Shown here: positions 25,317 through 33,940 of the stretch, piece by piece | How positions within the stretch are numbered: the stretch's first letter is position 1 | Layout of the letters: each line of letters begins with the position of its first letter | NCBI RefSeq assembly: GCF_040706615.1 | Contig: NZ_JAPDRF010000006.1 | Span: forward strand, 173,915 to 237,914 | DNA from: Lentisalinibacter sediminis | Lineage (GTDB): Bacteria > Pseudomonadota > Gammaproteobacteria > Steroidobacterales > Woeseiaceae | Direction: 5' to 3' | DNA length: 64,000 nucleotides | The notes under the pieces: model-generated | Database searches by the model: none | Seen by the model: the letters and a program-made list of their open reading frames with translations, nothing else | What the model was told of the DNA's origin: nothing | Translations under genes and position numbers: made by a program

Positions 25317-26804
25317 TCAAAGGCCCAGCGTCTGCTGCGCCTTGCGGATGTCCTCGCCGTGTGCCCAGGTGGCGTGCGTGCCGCTGGAGATGCGGTGCGG
25401 CAGGATGATGCGACAGACCGGTCCCGCCTCGAAGTCGGTGGCGTCGATCAGCAGGGCCTCGGAGCGGTCCTCGTTCAAGTCGGAGACGAAGGTGACCAGA
25501 TAGCCGTCGTCCTCGGACTTCGCGCCCACGCGGGGGGCAAAGCCGGCCTCGCTGCCGTAGCGGCCTTCGCCGAGCTCCACGGTCGAGGAGGCGCCCGTCT
25601 CCATATCGTGCTTGGTAAAGCCCTTGAACATGAACCAGCCGTCGACCGGCACCGCGCTGTAGCCGTAGCGGTAGGCGCGGCCGCCGTGGCGCTGGTTGAT
25701 GGTGCCGAACTCCAGCGTGCGATCGTCGAGGCGCTCTTCCTTCGTCTCGCCGGTCTTCATGTTGAAACGCCAGCGGTGCAGGCGCGGCATGAGCAGGCCT
25801 TGGTCGAGATAGGCCATCATGCGCTCGAAGCCGGAAGGCGCGCCGTCGTAGTTGGCCGGCTCCGGATGCTCCTGGAAGTAGCCGTCGAGGACCACCTCGT
25901 CGCCCTCCTCCCGGGCGTTCAGCCAGTGCAGCACGTAGGTGGGCTCGGCCTCGAACCATTTGATGTCCTCGGGCTGGCCCATGCGCGGGATCACGGCGAA
26001 GCGGGTCGGCGTGTCCTTGTGCATGCGCACGGCATGCACACCGCGCTCCAGCATCTTCTCGTCCCAGTACAGCGGCATGTCGTTCAGGATCGCGTAGTTC
26101 TCCGTGAACGCCATGTCGTGGGGCAGGCGCGGACCCGGCAGCGGGACCGGCACGTAGTGCTTGAGCTTGTTGTCCGGCCCCACCACGCCGTAGTGCATGT
26201 AGGGCGGATGCTTGGAGTAGTTGAAGAACAGGAGTTCGCCCGTCTGCTCGTCGAGCTTGGTGTGGGCGGAGATGCCGTCCAGCGGCACCCAGCCCTCGGT
26301 GCCGAACTGCTCCAGCGTGTAGGGGTCGAGCCGGTAGCCCTCACCGCACTGGTAGAAGGTGGAGAGCACGCGGCCGGCGTGCACGATGACGTCGGTGGAA
26401 GAGGAATCCTTCAGCCATTCCTGGGCACCCCAGCCCGGGCGCGTGGAGGAGGACGGGTGCTCCATGAGCCCCGCCCACAGCGAACGGCCGGCCTCCTGTT
26501 CCGCCATGAAACCCTTGGTGCGGACGAAACGGTTGCGGTACTCCGCCTTGCCGTCGGCCAAGCTGATCATGTGGATCATGCCGTCACCGTCGAACGGGTG
26601 ATAACGGCCGATGGGCTCGTGCACCTGGTTCTCGGTGTTGCGCAGATAGACGCCGTCGACGTCGGCGGGGATCTCGCCGATCACTTCCATGTCGGTGGCG
26701 TTGTACTCGTCGTAGTTGGGCCGCCACCCTTCCTGCAGATTCAGGTAGGGGTGATCCTCGGTGCGGACGGTGGACTCGATGTGTGCGACGCGTTCGACAG
26801 GCAT
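25317..26804 (-). CDS. Carotenoid/lignostilbene oxygenase family protein
   Basis: A 495-residue cytosolic non-haem iron enzyme of the RPE65/carotenoid cleavage family. The four iron-binding histidines can be placed in ISAHTKLD, RLPHDMAFTEN, YVLHWLNA and SSGTHATWAH. It opens with PADVDGVYLRNTENQ, a family hallmark. Members cleave carotenoids, apocarotenals or lignin-derived stilbenes; the exact substrate is open. A near-perfect palindrome CTTGTTGAACAAG (26834-26846) just upstream of the start may be an operator. Ribosome site GAGGGACTGACC. Confidence 0.88.
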   Translation of the reverse strand: MPVERVAHIESTVRTEDHPYLNLQEGWRPNYDEYNATDMEVIGEIPADVDGVYLRNTENQVHEPIGRYHPFDGDGMIHMISLADGKAEYRNRFVRTKGFMAEQEAGRSLWAGLMEHPSSSTRPGWGAQEWLKDSSSTDVIVHAGRVLSTFYQCGEGYRLDPYTLEQFGTEGWVPLDGISAHTKLDEQTGELLFFNYSKHPPYMHYGVVGPDNKLKHYVPVPLPGPRLPHDMAFTENYAILNDMPLYWDEKMLERGVHAVRMHKDTPTRFAVIPRMGQPEDIKWFEAEPTYVLHWLNAREEGDEVVLDGYFQEHPEPANYDGAPSGFERMMAYLDQGLLMPRLHRWRFNMKTGETKEERLDDRTLEFGTINQRHGGRAYRYGYSAVPVDGWFMFKGFTKHDMETGASSTVELGEGRYGSEAGFAPRVGAKSEDDGYLVTFVSDLNEDRSEALLIDATDFEAGPVCRIILPHRISSGTHATWAHGEDIRKAQQTLGL

Positions 26805-26833
26805 GGTCAGTCCCTCGATATTCCCGTGTAAGT

Positions 26834-26846
26834 CTTGTTGAACAAG
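26834..26846. promoter_or_regulatory. Candidate operator palindrome
   Basis: CTTGTTGAACAAG is a perfect 6-1-6 inverted repeat in the 94-bp gap upstream of the carotenoid oxygenase gene, 30 bases before its start. No regulator gene is adjacent, so its use is unproven. Confidence 0.35.
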
Positions 26847-26898
26847 CTACCATCGGCAATCGGGGTCTGCAATACCTCCCGGGGACGACTATCGCGCA

Positions 26899-28080
26899 CT
26901 AGCGCGGACGCCGATAGCCGCCCTCCACGCCCCGCGGCGACAGCACCAGCTGCCAGAGCTGGACGTCCCGGGCGCGAAAAGCGCCGGCGCAGGACAGCAG
27001 GTAGTACTTCCACAGGCGGTAGAAGGTCTCGTCGTAGCGCTCCCGCAGCGCCGGCCAGGCGGCGTCGAAGTTCGTGAACCAGGCCATCAGCGTGCGGTCG
27101 TAATCGGCACCGAAGTTGTGCACGTCCTCCACCACGAAGCGGCCCTCGCAGGCGGCCGTGAGCTGGCGCAGGGACGGCAGATGGCCGTTGGGGAAGACGT
27201 AGCGGCTGACCCAGGCGTCCGCCGTGGGGGTAGTCCGGGACCGGCCGATGGTGTGCAGCAGGAACAGACCGTCGGGCTTCAGGCAGCGCCGCGCCACATC
27301 CAGGAATGTCCCGTAGTTCTTCACCCCCACGTGCTCGGCCATGCCCACCGAGACAATGTGATCGAAGGGCTCGTCCAGCTCGCGGTAGTCCTGCAGCCTG
27401 AGCTCCACGGGCAGGCCGTCGCACAACTCGCGTCCGAGCTCCACCTGCTCCCGGGAGACCGTGACGCCCACCGTCGGGACGCCATAGCGCTCGGCGGCGA
27501 AGCGACAGAAACTGCCCCAGCCGCAGCCGATGTCGAGCACCCGCTGACCGGCGCGCAGGCCGAGCTTGCGGCAGATGAGGTCCAGTTTCTGGCCCTGGGC
27601 GGCATCCAGGTCGTCCACGCCATCCCAGTAGCCGCAGCTGTAGACCATGCGCTTGTCCAGCATGGCCCGGAACAGGTCGTTGCCCCGGTCATAGTGCGCC
27701 TCACCGATCTCGAAGGCCTTTCCGGCCCGCTGGGGGTTGGTGAGCCATTCCCGCAGGGCGAGCTTCAGCACCTGCCAGCGGCCGAAGCCGCCAGGCAGCC
27801 CGGCCCGGAGCAGCCGGTAGAACAGGTCGGACAGGTCGCGGGAATCCCACCAGCCGCGCATGTAGGCCTCGCCGGCGCCGAGGGAACCGCGGCGCAGAAT
27901 CTCGGCGCAGGCCCGCTGGTCCCGGATCACCGGGTCCCACGGCTCGTTGCCGTTCAGGGTCAGGCCGGCCGGTTCGATGAGGCGCTGCAGCGCGCGTTCT
28001 CCGGAGGATTCGGTGGCAGCCTGCGGCGTGTAGCGCTCGTCGGCACGCGAGCGCCAGTGATGGTGACGGGTCGTAGCCAT
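26899..28080 (-). CDS. cfa: Cyclopropane-fatty-acyl-phospholipid synthase
   Basis: A 393-residue enzyme that methylenates unsaturated phospholipid acyl chains using S-adenosylmethionine at the inner membrane surface. The active-site region HYDRGNDLFRAMLDKRMVYS (from residue 129) matches E. coli Cfa, and SAM motif I is VLDIGCGWGS at 181-190. Later segments IVSVGMAEHVGVKNYGTF and VEDVHNFGADYDRTL are also canonical. The ATG at 28080 has GAGGAG nine bases upstream; a longer frame to 28230 is low-complexity and unlikely. Product helps resist acid, solvent or stationary-phase stress. Confidence 0.93.
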   Translation of the reverse strand: MATTRHHHWRSRADERYTPQAATESSGERALQRLIEPAGLTLNGNEPWDPVIRDQRACAEILRRGSLGAGEAYMRGWWDSRDLSDLFYRLLRAGLPGGFGRWQVLKLALREWLTNPQRAGKAFEIGEAHYDRGNDLFRAMLDKRMVYSCGYWDGVDDLDAAQGQKLDLICRKLGLRAGQRVLDIGCGWGSFCRFAAERYGVPTVGVTVSREQVELGRELCDGLPVELRLQDYRELDEPFDHIVSVGMAEHVGVKNYGTFLDVARRCLKPDGLFLLHTIGRSRTTPTADAWVSRYVFPNGHLPSLRQLTAACEGRFVVEDVHNFGADYDRTLMAWFTNFDAAWPALRERYDETFYRLWKYYLLSCAGAFRARDVQLWQLVLSPRGVEGGYRRPR

Positions 28081-28252
28081 GTCCGCGCTCCTCGGAGCGG
28101 TCCCCGCGGAGCGCCTTCGGTGCCGGGGCCGGCACTGGCTGCGGCGGCCGCTCTCTCCGTTTCCCCGCCCGGCGGGCGGAGCATTTCTGGCGGCGCCGGG
28201 GCGCACGGCGGGCGGGTCCTTGCCCCGCACCGGCGCCTTATGTTCAGTCGTA

Positions 28253-29038
28253 CTAGTCTGACAAACGGAAGGGGTCTGCGTCCAGATGGAAAGGATATTC
28301 CCGACGGAAAGTGCGCAGGGCCTCGAGAGACAGGACGGTGGTGGTCACGCAGGGCGCCTGCCCGCAGTCCTGCAGCGTGGCGCCGAGGAAGTCGAGGGCG
28401 GCGCTGCCGCCCCGGTAGTCGAGCCCGTTGCCGTCGCGCCCGGCCCGGTTCACGCCAATCACGTAGCACTGGTTTTCGATGGCCCGGGCCCTGAGCAACG
28501 TCTCCCAGGCGAAATGCCGGGCCGCCGGCCAGTTGGCCACGTACACCAGGGCGTCGCAGTCGTTACGGTGGCGGCTCCAGACCGGAAAGCGCAGGTCGTA
28601 GCAGACCATCGGCGCGATGCGCCAGCCCCGGTGCTCCACCACCACCCGGTCGCTTCCGGCGCCGTAGTGCTCCGTTTCGCCGGCGTGGCGGAACAGGTGG
28701 CGCTTGTCGTAGTGATTGACCGTTCCCTCCGGCGTCGCCCAGATCAGGCGGTTGAAGTAGCGCGCTTCGCCGAAGCGCGTCTCCCGGATGATGACGCTGC
28801 CGCAGATCACGGCATCGCGACTGCGGGCATGCTCCTGCATCCAGGCCACGGTGAGCCCGTCCATCGTCTCCGCGTGCTCGGCGGCGGCCATGGTGAAACC
28901 GGTGGTAAACATCTCCGGCAACACGATCAGGTCCGCCGGCGGCAGATGCCGCAGGTGCTCGTCGAACCGGCGCCGGTTGGCGGCCGGGTCGTGCCAGTCG
29001 AGCTCGTCCTGGATGATGGCGACTTCTAGATCCTGCAC
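28253..29038 (-). CDS. Omega-amidase (YafV-like nitrilase superfamily)
   Basis: 261 residues starting at a GTG that overlaps the end of the aminotransferase gene by 13 bases, with GGAGG just upstream. The catalytic triad is intact: Glu in IVLPEMFTTGF, Lys in YDKRHLFRH, Cys in MVCYDLRFPVWSR. YafV/NIT2-type enzymes hydrolyse alpha-ketoglutaramate and alpha-ketosuccinamate. Coupling to a methionine/glutamine aminotransferase gives the glutamine transaminase-omega-amidase pathway, in which the ketoglutaramate formed by transamination is removed, making the reaction irreversible. The pathway role is inferred from this pairing. Confidence 0.88.
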   Translation of the reverse strand: MQDLEVAIIQDELDWHDPAANRRRFDEHLRHLPPADLIVLPEMFTTGFTMAAAEHAETMDGLTVAWMQEHARSRDAVICGSVIIRETRFGEARYFNRLIWATPEGTVNHYDKRHLFRHAGETEHYGAGSDRVVVEHRGWRIAPMVCYDLRFPVWSRHRNDCDALVYVANWPAARHFAWETLLRARAIENQCYVIGVNRAGRDGNGLDYRGGSAALDFLGATLQDCGQAPCVTTTVLSLEALRTFRREYPFHLDADPFRLSD

Positions 29039-30171
29039 AGTACCTCCGCGGCCCGGGCCAGCGTCTGTTCTTCCTTCGCGAAACAGAAGCGTACGAGACA
29101 CGCGTCCGGCGGGCTATCGTAAAAGACCGAGACGGGGATGGCGGCCACGCCGTGCTCCGTAGTGAGGCGGCGGGCGAACTCCATATCCGGCTCGTCGGAG
29201 ATGCGGCCGTAGTCGGCCAGCTGGAAATAGGTGCCGGCACAGGGCAGCAGCTCGAAGCGCGACGGCGCCAGCATCTCGCGGAAACGGTCCTGGCGGGCCT
29301 GGTAGAACGCGGACAGCCCCCGGTGGTGTTCGGGATGCTCGCGCAGCATGTCCGCCAGCGCCCACTGCATGGGCGTGCTGGTGGTGAAGGTGACGAACTG
29401 GTGCACCTTGCGGAACTCCCCCGTGAGCGCGGGCGGCGCCACGGCGTAGCCCACCTTCCAGCCGGTGGCGTGGTAGGTCTTGCCGAAGGAGAACACGGCG
29501 AAGCTGCGATCCCGCAGCGTGGGCTCCGCCAGCACGCTCGCGTGGGCGGCGCCGTCGAAGACGATGTGCTCGTAGACCTCGTCCGCCAGCACGTAGCACT
29601 CCCGTCCCGCCAGAAGGCTGCCGAGCCGGGCCAGGTCTTCCGCTGCCAGCACCGCGCCGGTGGGGTTGTGTGGCGAGTTGACGATCACCAGCCGGGTGCG
29701 GGGCGTCAGCGCCTGCTCGAGCGCGGGCCAGGGCAGGGCGAAGTCCGGTGCCGCCAGCGGCAGATGCAACGTGCGTCCGCCGGCAAGCCGCACCGCAGGC
29801 TCGTAGGCGTCGTAGGCGGGGTCGAAGACGATCACCTCGTCACCCGGCCGCACCACGGCGTGAATGGCGCAGAACAGCGCCTCGGTGGCACCGCTGGTGA
29901 CGGTGACCGCGGCTGCCGGGTCGACGGCCGCGCCGTACAGCCCGCGGATCTTCTCCGCCACGGCCTCCGTCAGCGCCGGCACGCCGGCCATGGGCGCGTA
30001 CTGGTTCCTGCCCGCGTGCAGATGGTGGGTGACCCGGTCCAGCAGAAAGCCGGGCGGCTCGAAGTCCGGGAAGCCCTGGGAGAGGTTGATGGCGCCGTGT
30101 TCCGTAGCCAGGGCGGACATCACCGTGAAGATGGTCGTGCCGACCTCGGGCAGTTTGCTCTCGGGGGTCAT
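29026..30171 (-). CDS. Methionine/glutamine aminotransferase (YbdL-type)
   Basis: A 381-residue class I/II PLP aminotransferase. PLP lysine lies in FSFGKTYHATGWKVGY; substrate/cofactor motifs ASVSVTSGATEAL-like (VTVTSGATEALF), NSPHNPTGAVL and DEVYEHIVFDG are present. Sequence is closest to YbdL/methionine aminotransferases that use glutamine as donor in methionine salvage (4-methylthio-2-oxobutanoate to methionine). It overlaps the CPBP protease gene's stop by four bases (ATGA) and the omega-amidase start, so this is a compact operon. Confidence 0.88.
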   Translation of the reverse strand: MTPESKLPEVGTTIFTVMSALATEHGAINLSQGFPDFEPPGFLLDRVTHHLHAGRNQYAPMAGVPALTEAVAEKIRGLYGAAVDPAAAVTVTSGATEALFCAIHAVVRPGDEVIVFDPAYDAYEPAVRLAGGRTLHLPLAAPDFALPWPALEQALTPRTRLVIVNSPHNPTGAVLAAEDLARLGSLLAGRECYVLADEVYEHIVFDGAAHASVLAEPTLRDRSFAVFSFGKTYHATGWKVGYAVAPPALTGEFRKVHQFVTFTTSTPMQWALADMLREHPEHHRGLSAFYQARQDRFREMLAPSRFELLPCAGTYFQLADYGRISDEPDMEFARRLTTEHGVAAIPVSVFYDSPPDACLVRFCFAKEEQTLARAAEVLCRI

Positions 30172-30932
30172 CGCGGGATGGTAGCAGCCGGCGGCTCGTG
30201 GTCGTCGCCGTCGCCGCGGTCATCGTCATCGTCGGCGGACGGGCGCCTGTACAGCTCCATCATGGTGGCGCCCTGCAGCACGTCCACCATGGCGTGGGCG
30301 ACGATGGGCAGCCAGAGCGAGCCGCTCAGCAGGTACAGCAGCGCGAGCAACAGTCCCATGACGCCGGTCTTGGCGATGCCCGCAGGGCCCTGGTAGACAT
30401 GCGCGAGGCCGAACAGCAGCGAGGAGACCAGGACGGCCGCGGTGAGCGGCATCCACGCCTGCAGGTACCAGATGAGCCAGCCCCGGAAGAGGGTTTCCTC
30501 CACCACGCCTGCCGTAATCGAGAGCGCGACGAACGCCCCGTATTCCCGGCCGTCGCGCGGCATCATGTGGCCCAGTTCGGCCAGCTGCTCGCGGTAGCGC
30601 CGGCGGTCCGCCGCATCGGCCCGCGCCATGCCGCGCCAGGACTGCAGGAAGACGCCCGTGGCGAGCGCCACCAGGACGGCGCCCAGCCAGAAGCCGGTGC
30701 CGCCGGGCGCGGTGAAGCCGAGCGGCGCGGGTGAGCGGCCCAGCCACCACCAGCAGGCGGCGAGCACGCCGAATACGAGCCAGAGTTGCGCCAGGCTGCC
30801 GAGATAGAGCCGCAACCGCCGCGGCCGCTGGCCGGCGGCCAGCTTTGTCAGCCAGCGCCGCCATGACCAGGCGCTGTAGAGCGGCAGGCCGACCACGAGC
30901 AGCAGCAGATAGAGATGGTCGAGCGGATGCAT
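30168..30932 (-). CDS. CPBP-family intramembrane metalloprotease (Abi)
   Basis: About 254 residues with seven or eight membrane helices. The CPBP/Abi motifs are EETLFRGWLIWYL (glutamate dyad and Arg), a histidine in LLFGLAHVYQG and a final LPIVAHAMVDVLQG. Such proteins are related to CaaX protease Rce1 and bacteriocin immunity proteins; actual substrate unknown. The start at 30932 (MHPLDHLYLLLL) places the first helix at the N-terminus; an ATG at 30965 adds 11 residues. Its stop overlaps the aminotransferase start, suggesting joint transcription, though the functional link is unclear. Confidence 0.8.
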   Translation of the reverse strand: MHPLDHLYLLLLVVGLPLYSAWSWRRWLTKLAAGQRPRRLRLYLGSLAQLWLVFGVLAACWWWLGRSPAPLGFTAPGGTGFWLGAVLVALATGVFLQSWRGMARADAADRRRYREQLAELGHMMPRDGREYGAFVALSITAGVVEETLFRGWLIWYLQAWMPLTAAVLVSSLLFGLAHVYQGPAGIAKTGVMGLLLALLYLLSGSLWLPIVAHAMVDVLQGATMMELYRRPSADDDDDRGDGDDHEPPAATIPR

Positions 30933-31039
30933 GAGGGTGGCGGCCCGGTGACGGGAAAAGCGCATGGTAGCGCCACGATCGACGGTGGCAAATTGCGCAA
31001 ATGGCGCGATTGGCGCAGCGGGCGCCGGCGCGGCGGCGG

Positions 31040-31822
31040 TCAGGGCAGAGGGAAGCCCGCCCGGGCCAGCCGGCGGCGGCTGCGCTCGAGGTCCGCCTCG
31101 TCCTCGTACAGCAGCACCACGCGGAACTCGGCGGCACCCGCGCGGAACCAGTCCACCGCAAGGCCGCCCGGGTCCTGCTCCAGCGCGGCAACGAAGGCCT
31201 GCGCCCGATAGGGGGCGGCGAAGCTGATGAGCGTGAGCTTGCCCTGCTCGCCGTAGTCCTGCGGCGGCTTGCCCGCCGGCGTGCTGCGGCCGAGCACGTA
31301 CTGCAGGTGGCGGTAGATGTAACCGCTGTACCAGACCGCGCCGGACGGGATGACGCCGGACTTCGGGATGCGGCTCGGGCCGTAGTTGTAAGCGGCCAGC
31401 GCCAGGTGCAGGTCGCCGTCGTAACGCGCCAGCAGCTCCTTCAGGTAGCGCGCACCGGCATCGATATTCTTGCACGGCTCGTAGAGATCGGAGAGCAGAT
31501 ACAGCCCGAGATGGCGCGCCGTGCCGGGCCAGAGTATCTGCATCACGCCGTGGGCGTTGGCATGGGAGCGGGCCGTCGGGTCGAAATCGCTCTCGCCCCG
31601 GGCCACCGCCAGCAGCAGGGTCTCCGGCAGCTGGTTGACGATGGCGGCACGGCGGAAACACTCGCCGTAAGGGAATTTCGCCGCCGGCTCCCGGTGCGCG
31701 TGTTCAGCGACGTACTGCTGCCAGGCCACGGCCAGCTCGCGGCCGTTCGCCTCGCTGCTGGCCAGACCGGCCGGAGCCCAGAGCGCGAGGCACAGCCCGG
31801 CGATGACGAGCCCGGCCCTCAC
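31040..31822 (-). CDS. Lytic transglycosylase (SLT domain) with C-terminal SPOR-like module
   Basis: A 260-residue exported murein hydrolase. The GTG start overlaps the upstream stop (GTGA); signal peptide AGLVIAGLCLALWAPAGLA. The SLT domain has the catalytic glutamate E77 in AVARGESDFDP, followed by ANAHGVMQILW, and the AYNYGPSR motif. The last 35 residues (EFRVVLLYEDEADLERSRRR) resemble the end of the neighbouring 31819-32376 product. It cleaves peptidoglycan to anhydromuramyl products. Last gene of the seven-gene envelope operon, so it probably remodels the wall for that apparatus. Confidence 0.85.
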   Translation of the reverse strand: MRAGLVIAGLCLALWAPAGLASSEANGRELAVAWQQYVAEHAHREPAAKFPYGECFRRAAIVNQLPETLLLAVARGESDFDPTARSHANAHGVMQILWPGTARHLGLYLLSDLYEPCKNIDAGARYLKELLARYDGDLHLALAAYNYGPSRIPKSGVIPSGAVWYSGYIYRHLQYVLGRSTPAGKPPQDYGEQGKLTLISFAAPYRAQAFVAALEQDPGGLAVDWFRAGAAEFRVVLLYEDEADLERSRRRLARAGFPLP

Positions 31823-32376
31823 AGCACCCGGCTCCGCAGCACGAGACCCGTGGCCTCCTCGATAGCGGCGAGGTTCTGCTGGCGCTCGGCCTCGTCCTGG
31901 TAGGCGAAGGCCACCTGATACTCGCCGGGCCGCGGCGAGACGACGCGGTAGTCGAGGCCGGTCACGCCCTCCAGCCGCCGGCGGAAGCCCTCGGCGGAGA
32001 TCTCGCTGTGGAAGGGCTGCCAGAAGGCGTGCCACTGGCGGGCGGACTCGCCCGCGTCGTCGGCGGCCGTGGCGGCCGTGGCGGCCGTAGCGGCGATAGC
32101 AGCGTGGTCGTCGCCCGAGTCTTCCCCGGCGCCCGCGGCGACTGCCGCCGCGGGCGCCGGCGCTGGGTCGTCCACCGGCGGCAGTGTCTCGACCGGGGCC
32201 GGTGGCATAACCGGCTGTTGATCTGATTCCGGCGGTGCCGCCATGGCGCTTTCATCACGAATCGTGCCTCCGGCATCCTCGCCGCCGGACAGCCAGGTCG
32301 GCGGATGCTCCAGGGCGACGAACCCGAGGGCGGTCACCAGCAGGAGACCCGACAGGAATCCGAGCAAGCGCATCAT
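31819..32376 (-). CDS. Membrane-anchored protein with Ala/Pro linker and SPOR-like C-terminus
   Basis: 185 residues. An N-terminal helix (LLGFLSGLLLVTALGFVAL) anchors it; residues about 45-115 are low-complexity Pro/Ala/Asp; the last 70 residues form a compact domain with EYQVAFAYQDEAERQQNLAAI, reminiscent of a SPOR-type beta-alpha-beta fold. The domain organisation matches peptidoglycan-binding septal or envelope proteins, but assignment is inference. Start and stop are tightly coupled to neighbours (4-bp gap upstream, 4-bp overlap downstream). Confidence 0.65.
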   Translation of the reverse strand: MMRLLGFLSGLLLVTALGFVALEHPPTWLSGGEDAGGTIRDESAMAAPPESDQQPVMPPAPVETLPPVDDPAPAPAAAVAAGAGEDSGDDHAAIAATAATAATAADDAGESARQWHAFWQPFHSEISAEGFRRRLEGVTGLDYRVVSPRPGEYQVAFAYQDEAERQQNLAAIEEATGLVLRSRVL

Positions 32377-32380
32377 GGCC

Positions 32381-33940
32381 TCATTCCCTCCTCGCCGTCT
32401 GGCGGCCCACCGGGACGTCCAGCCGGCGCACGGAGATCGCCGCGCTCGTCAGTCGGTCCAGGCCCGCCAGCCAGGCATCGGCGTCGACGGACGCGCCGTC
32501 CTCCGCCGCACAGTCGTCGGGCAGTCGGGCCAGGTGGCGGCGCAGATCGGCGGAACCGGCATCCGCCGGCAGTGCCAGAGCGATCCAGCGCTCGCGCATC
32601 GCGGCGCGGGGCGGGCGCAGCGCGTGCGCCCGACCGGCAGGCGCCGACGGGAATCGCAATGTGGCCTCGCCGTAGGTACGCCCGGGCACCCGGCCGTGGC
32701 GGCCGCAGCGGCCCGGCATCATGCGCACGAGTCCGGCCGCGGGGTCGCGGCGCAGCAGGAAGACCTCGGCGTCGCCGCTGACCTCGATCTCCAGCGCGAA
32801 GCAGTCGTCGTCGGCCAGGCTCTCGCCCGGGCGCAGCACCCTGGCGCCGCGGCGCCAGGGGTCGGTACGGCGGCACATCCAGTAATCGTTCGGCGTCAGC
32901 AGCCGCAGCGCGCCCAGCTCGACGGGGCCGGCGGAGCCGAAGCCGGCATCCCGTGCCGGCGGCGCGGCGGGCAGTGCCTCGTTCGCGGCCGGCGCAGCGG
33001 ACGGCACATCCGGCGGCGACCGCCGGGCGAGGCGGCCGGGCATGGACGTTTCGACGTAGGCCGCCACGTCGGTGACCGGGAAACCCGCGCCGGCCGTGGC
33101 AGGGCGGGCCTGCACCCAGAACTGCTGCAGATCGCCGTCGATGGCATACAGTCGGCCGCTCAGGATCAGGTTCGCCGCGGCCGGATCCGGCACGCTGCGG
33201 ATGTGCGGCGAGCGGGCCAGATTGTTCGCGACCAGCTGGACCGTGTCGGCAACAAAGTCGTCCTGGCCGGCGGCCTCCGCGTGCACCACCAGCGGCTCGC
33301 CGACGAAGCCGCAGAAATCGCCAGCCAGTTGCGCCGCCAGCCGTTCGGCCAGCAGATCGCCTTCGTCCTCGCGGAAGGGGTCGTCGCGCAGGCCGCGGGA
33401 TTCCGCGGTGGCGGCGGGCTGGCGGGAGCGCGCGTACTGTCCGCGGGTGAGCCGGCCGTTCCATTCTTTGCCGAATCCCGTGACCCACAGCCCCTCCTCC
33501 CGGTCCAGGGCACGGATGGCGAGACGGTGGGAACCGGGGCCGCTCTGCTGCAGGTCGACTGCGATGACGTAGTGAGCGTCTTCCCGACGGACGCAGTCGC
33601 CCGCGCTGCGGCCGCCCTCCCATATCAGGTTTACGCCCGGCGTCGATTGCAGGAAGCGCGTCAGCCGCAGCGACAGCGCCCGCGACAGGGAATCCGTTGC
33701 CGCCTGCGGCTCGTCGCCGCGCATGACGGCGACGGTGACGGTCTCGCGGCGGAAGCGGGGATGGCTGGTCAGCGTCTCGGCCAGGTAGGGTTCCAGGTCC
33801 TGGTCGAACCAGGCCTCCAGGGACGACTCGTCGTTGCCGGACCAGGCGAATGCGCCGTAGTCCGCCGTGGCGCAGCCGGCAGCGGACAGTGCCAGAACGA
33901 CCAGCCCGGCGAGACGCCGAATCCGCGCGCCCGCGTTCAC
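32381..33940 (-). CDS. Large lipoprotein, possible DUF4384/LpoB-like domains
   Basis: A 519-residue lipoprotein beginning at a GTG in a GTGA overlap; lipobox LSAAGC. Residues 40-140 contain VTVAVMRGDEPQAATDSLSRA then LRLTRFLQSTPGVNLIW, and around 210-270 a similar layout recurs (FVADTVQLVANNLARS, ILSGRLYAI); both resemble LpoB/CsgG-type alpha-beta lipoprotein domains. Residues about 340-450 (VLRPGESLADDDCFALEIE, AEVFLLRRDP) look like a DUF4384-type beta domain. These calls are fold impressions only. LpoB-like lipoproteins act on wall synthesis, which would fit the lytic transglycosylase next door. Confidence 0.62.
   Translation of the reverse strand: MNAGARIRRLAGLVVLALSAAGCATADYGAFAWSGNDESSLEAWFDQDLEPYLAETLTSHPRFRRETVTVAVMRGDEPQAATDSLSRALSLRLTRFLQSTPGVNLIWEGGRSAGDCVRREDAHYVIAVDLQQSGPGSHRLAIRALDREEGLWVTGFGKEWNGRLTRGQYARSRQPAATAESRGLRDDPFREDEGDLLAERLAAQLAGDFCGFVGEPLVVHAEAAGQDDFVADTVQLVANNLARSPHIRSVPDPAAANLILSGRLYAIDGDLQQFWVQARPATAGAGFPVTDVAAYVETSMPGRLARRSPPDVPSAAPAANEALPAAPPARDAGFGSAGPVELGALRLLTPNDYWMCRRTDPWRRGARVLRPGESLADDDCFALEIEVSGDAEVFLLRRDPAAGLVRMMPGRCGRHGRVPGRTYGEATLRFPSAPAGRAHALRPPRAAMRERWIALALPADAGSADLRRHLARLPDDCAAEDGASVDADAWLAGLDRLTSAAISVRRLDVPVGRQTARRE

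Noticed and set aside
28081..28252. Possible small gene or RNA in the 172-bp gap upstream of cfa
   Set aside because: Only GC-rich short inverted repeats and the cfa ribosome site are seen; no start codon with a ribosome site and no clear promoter.
30168..31661. Long minus-strand frame joining the CPBP protease to sequence upstream of it
   Set aside because: The upstream half is the wrong frame of the lytic transglycosylase; the membrane protein starts at 30932 or 30965.
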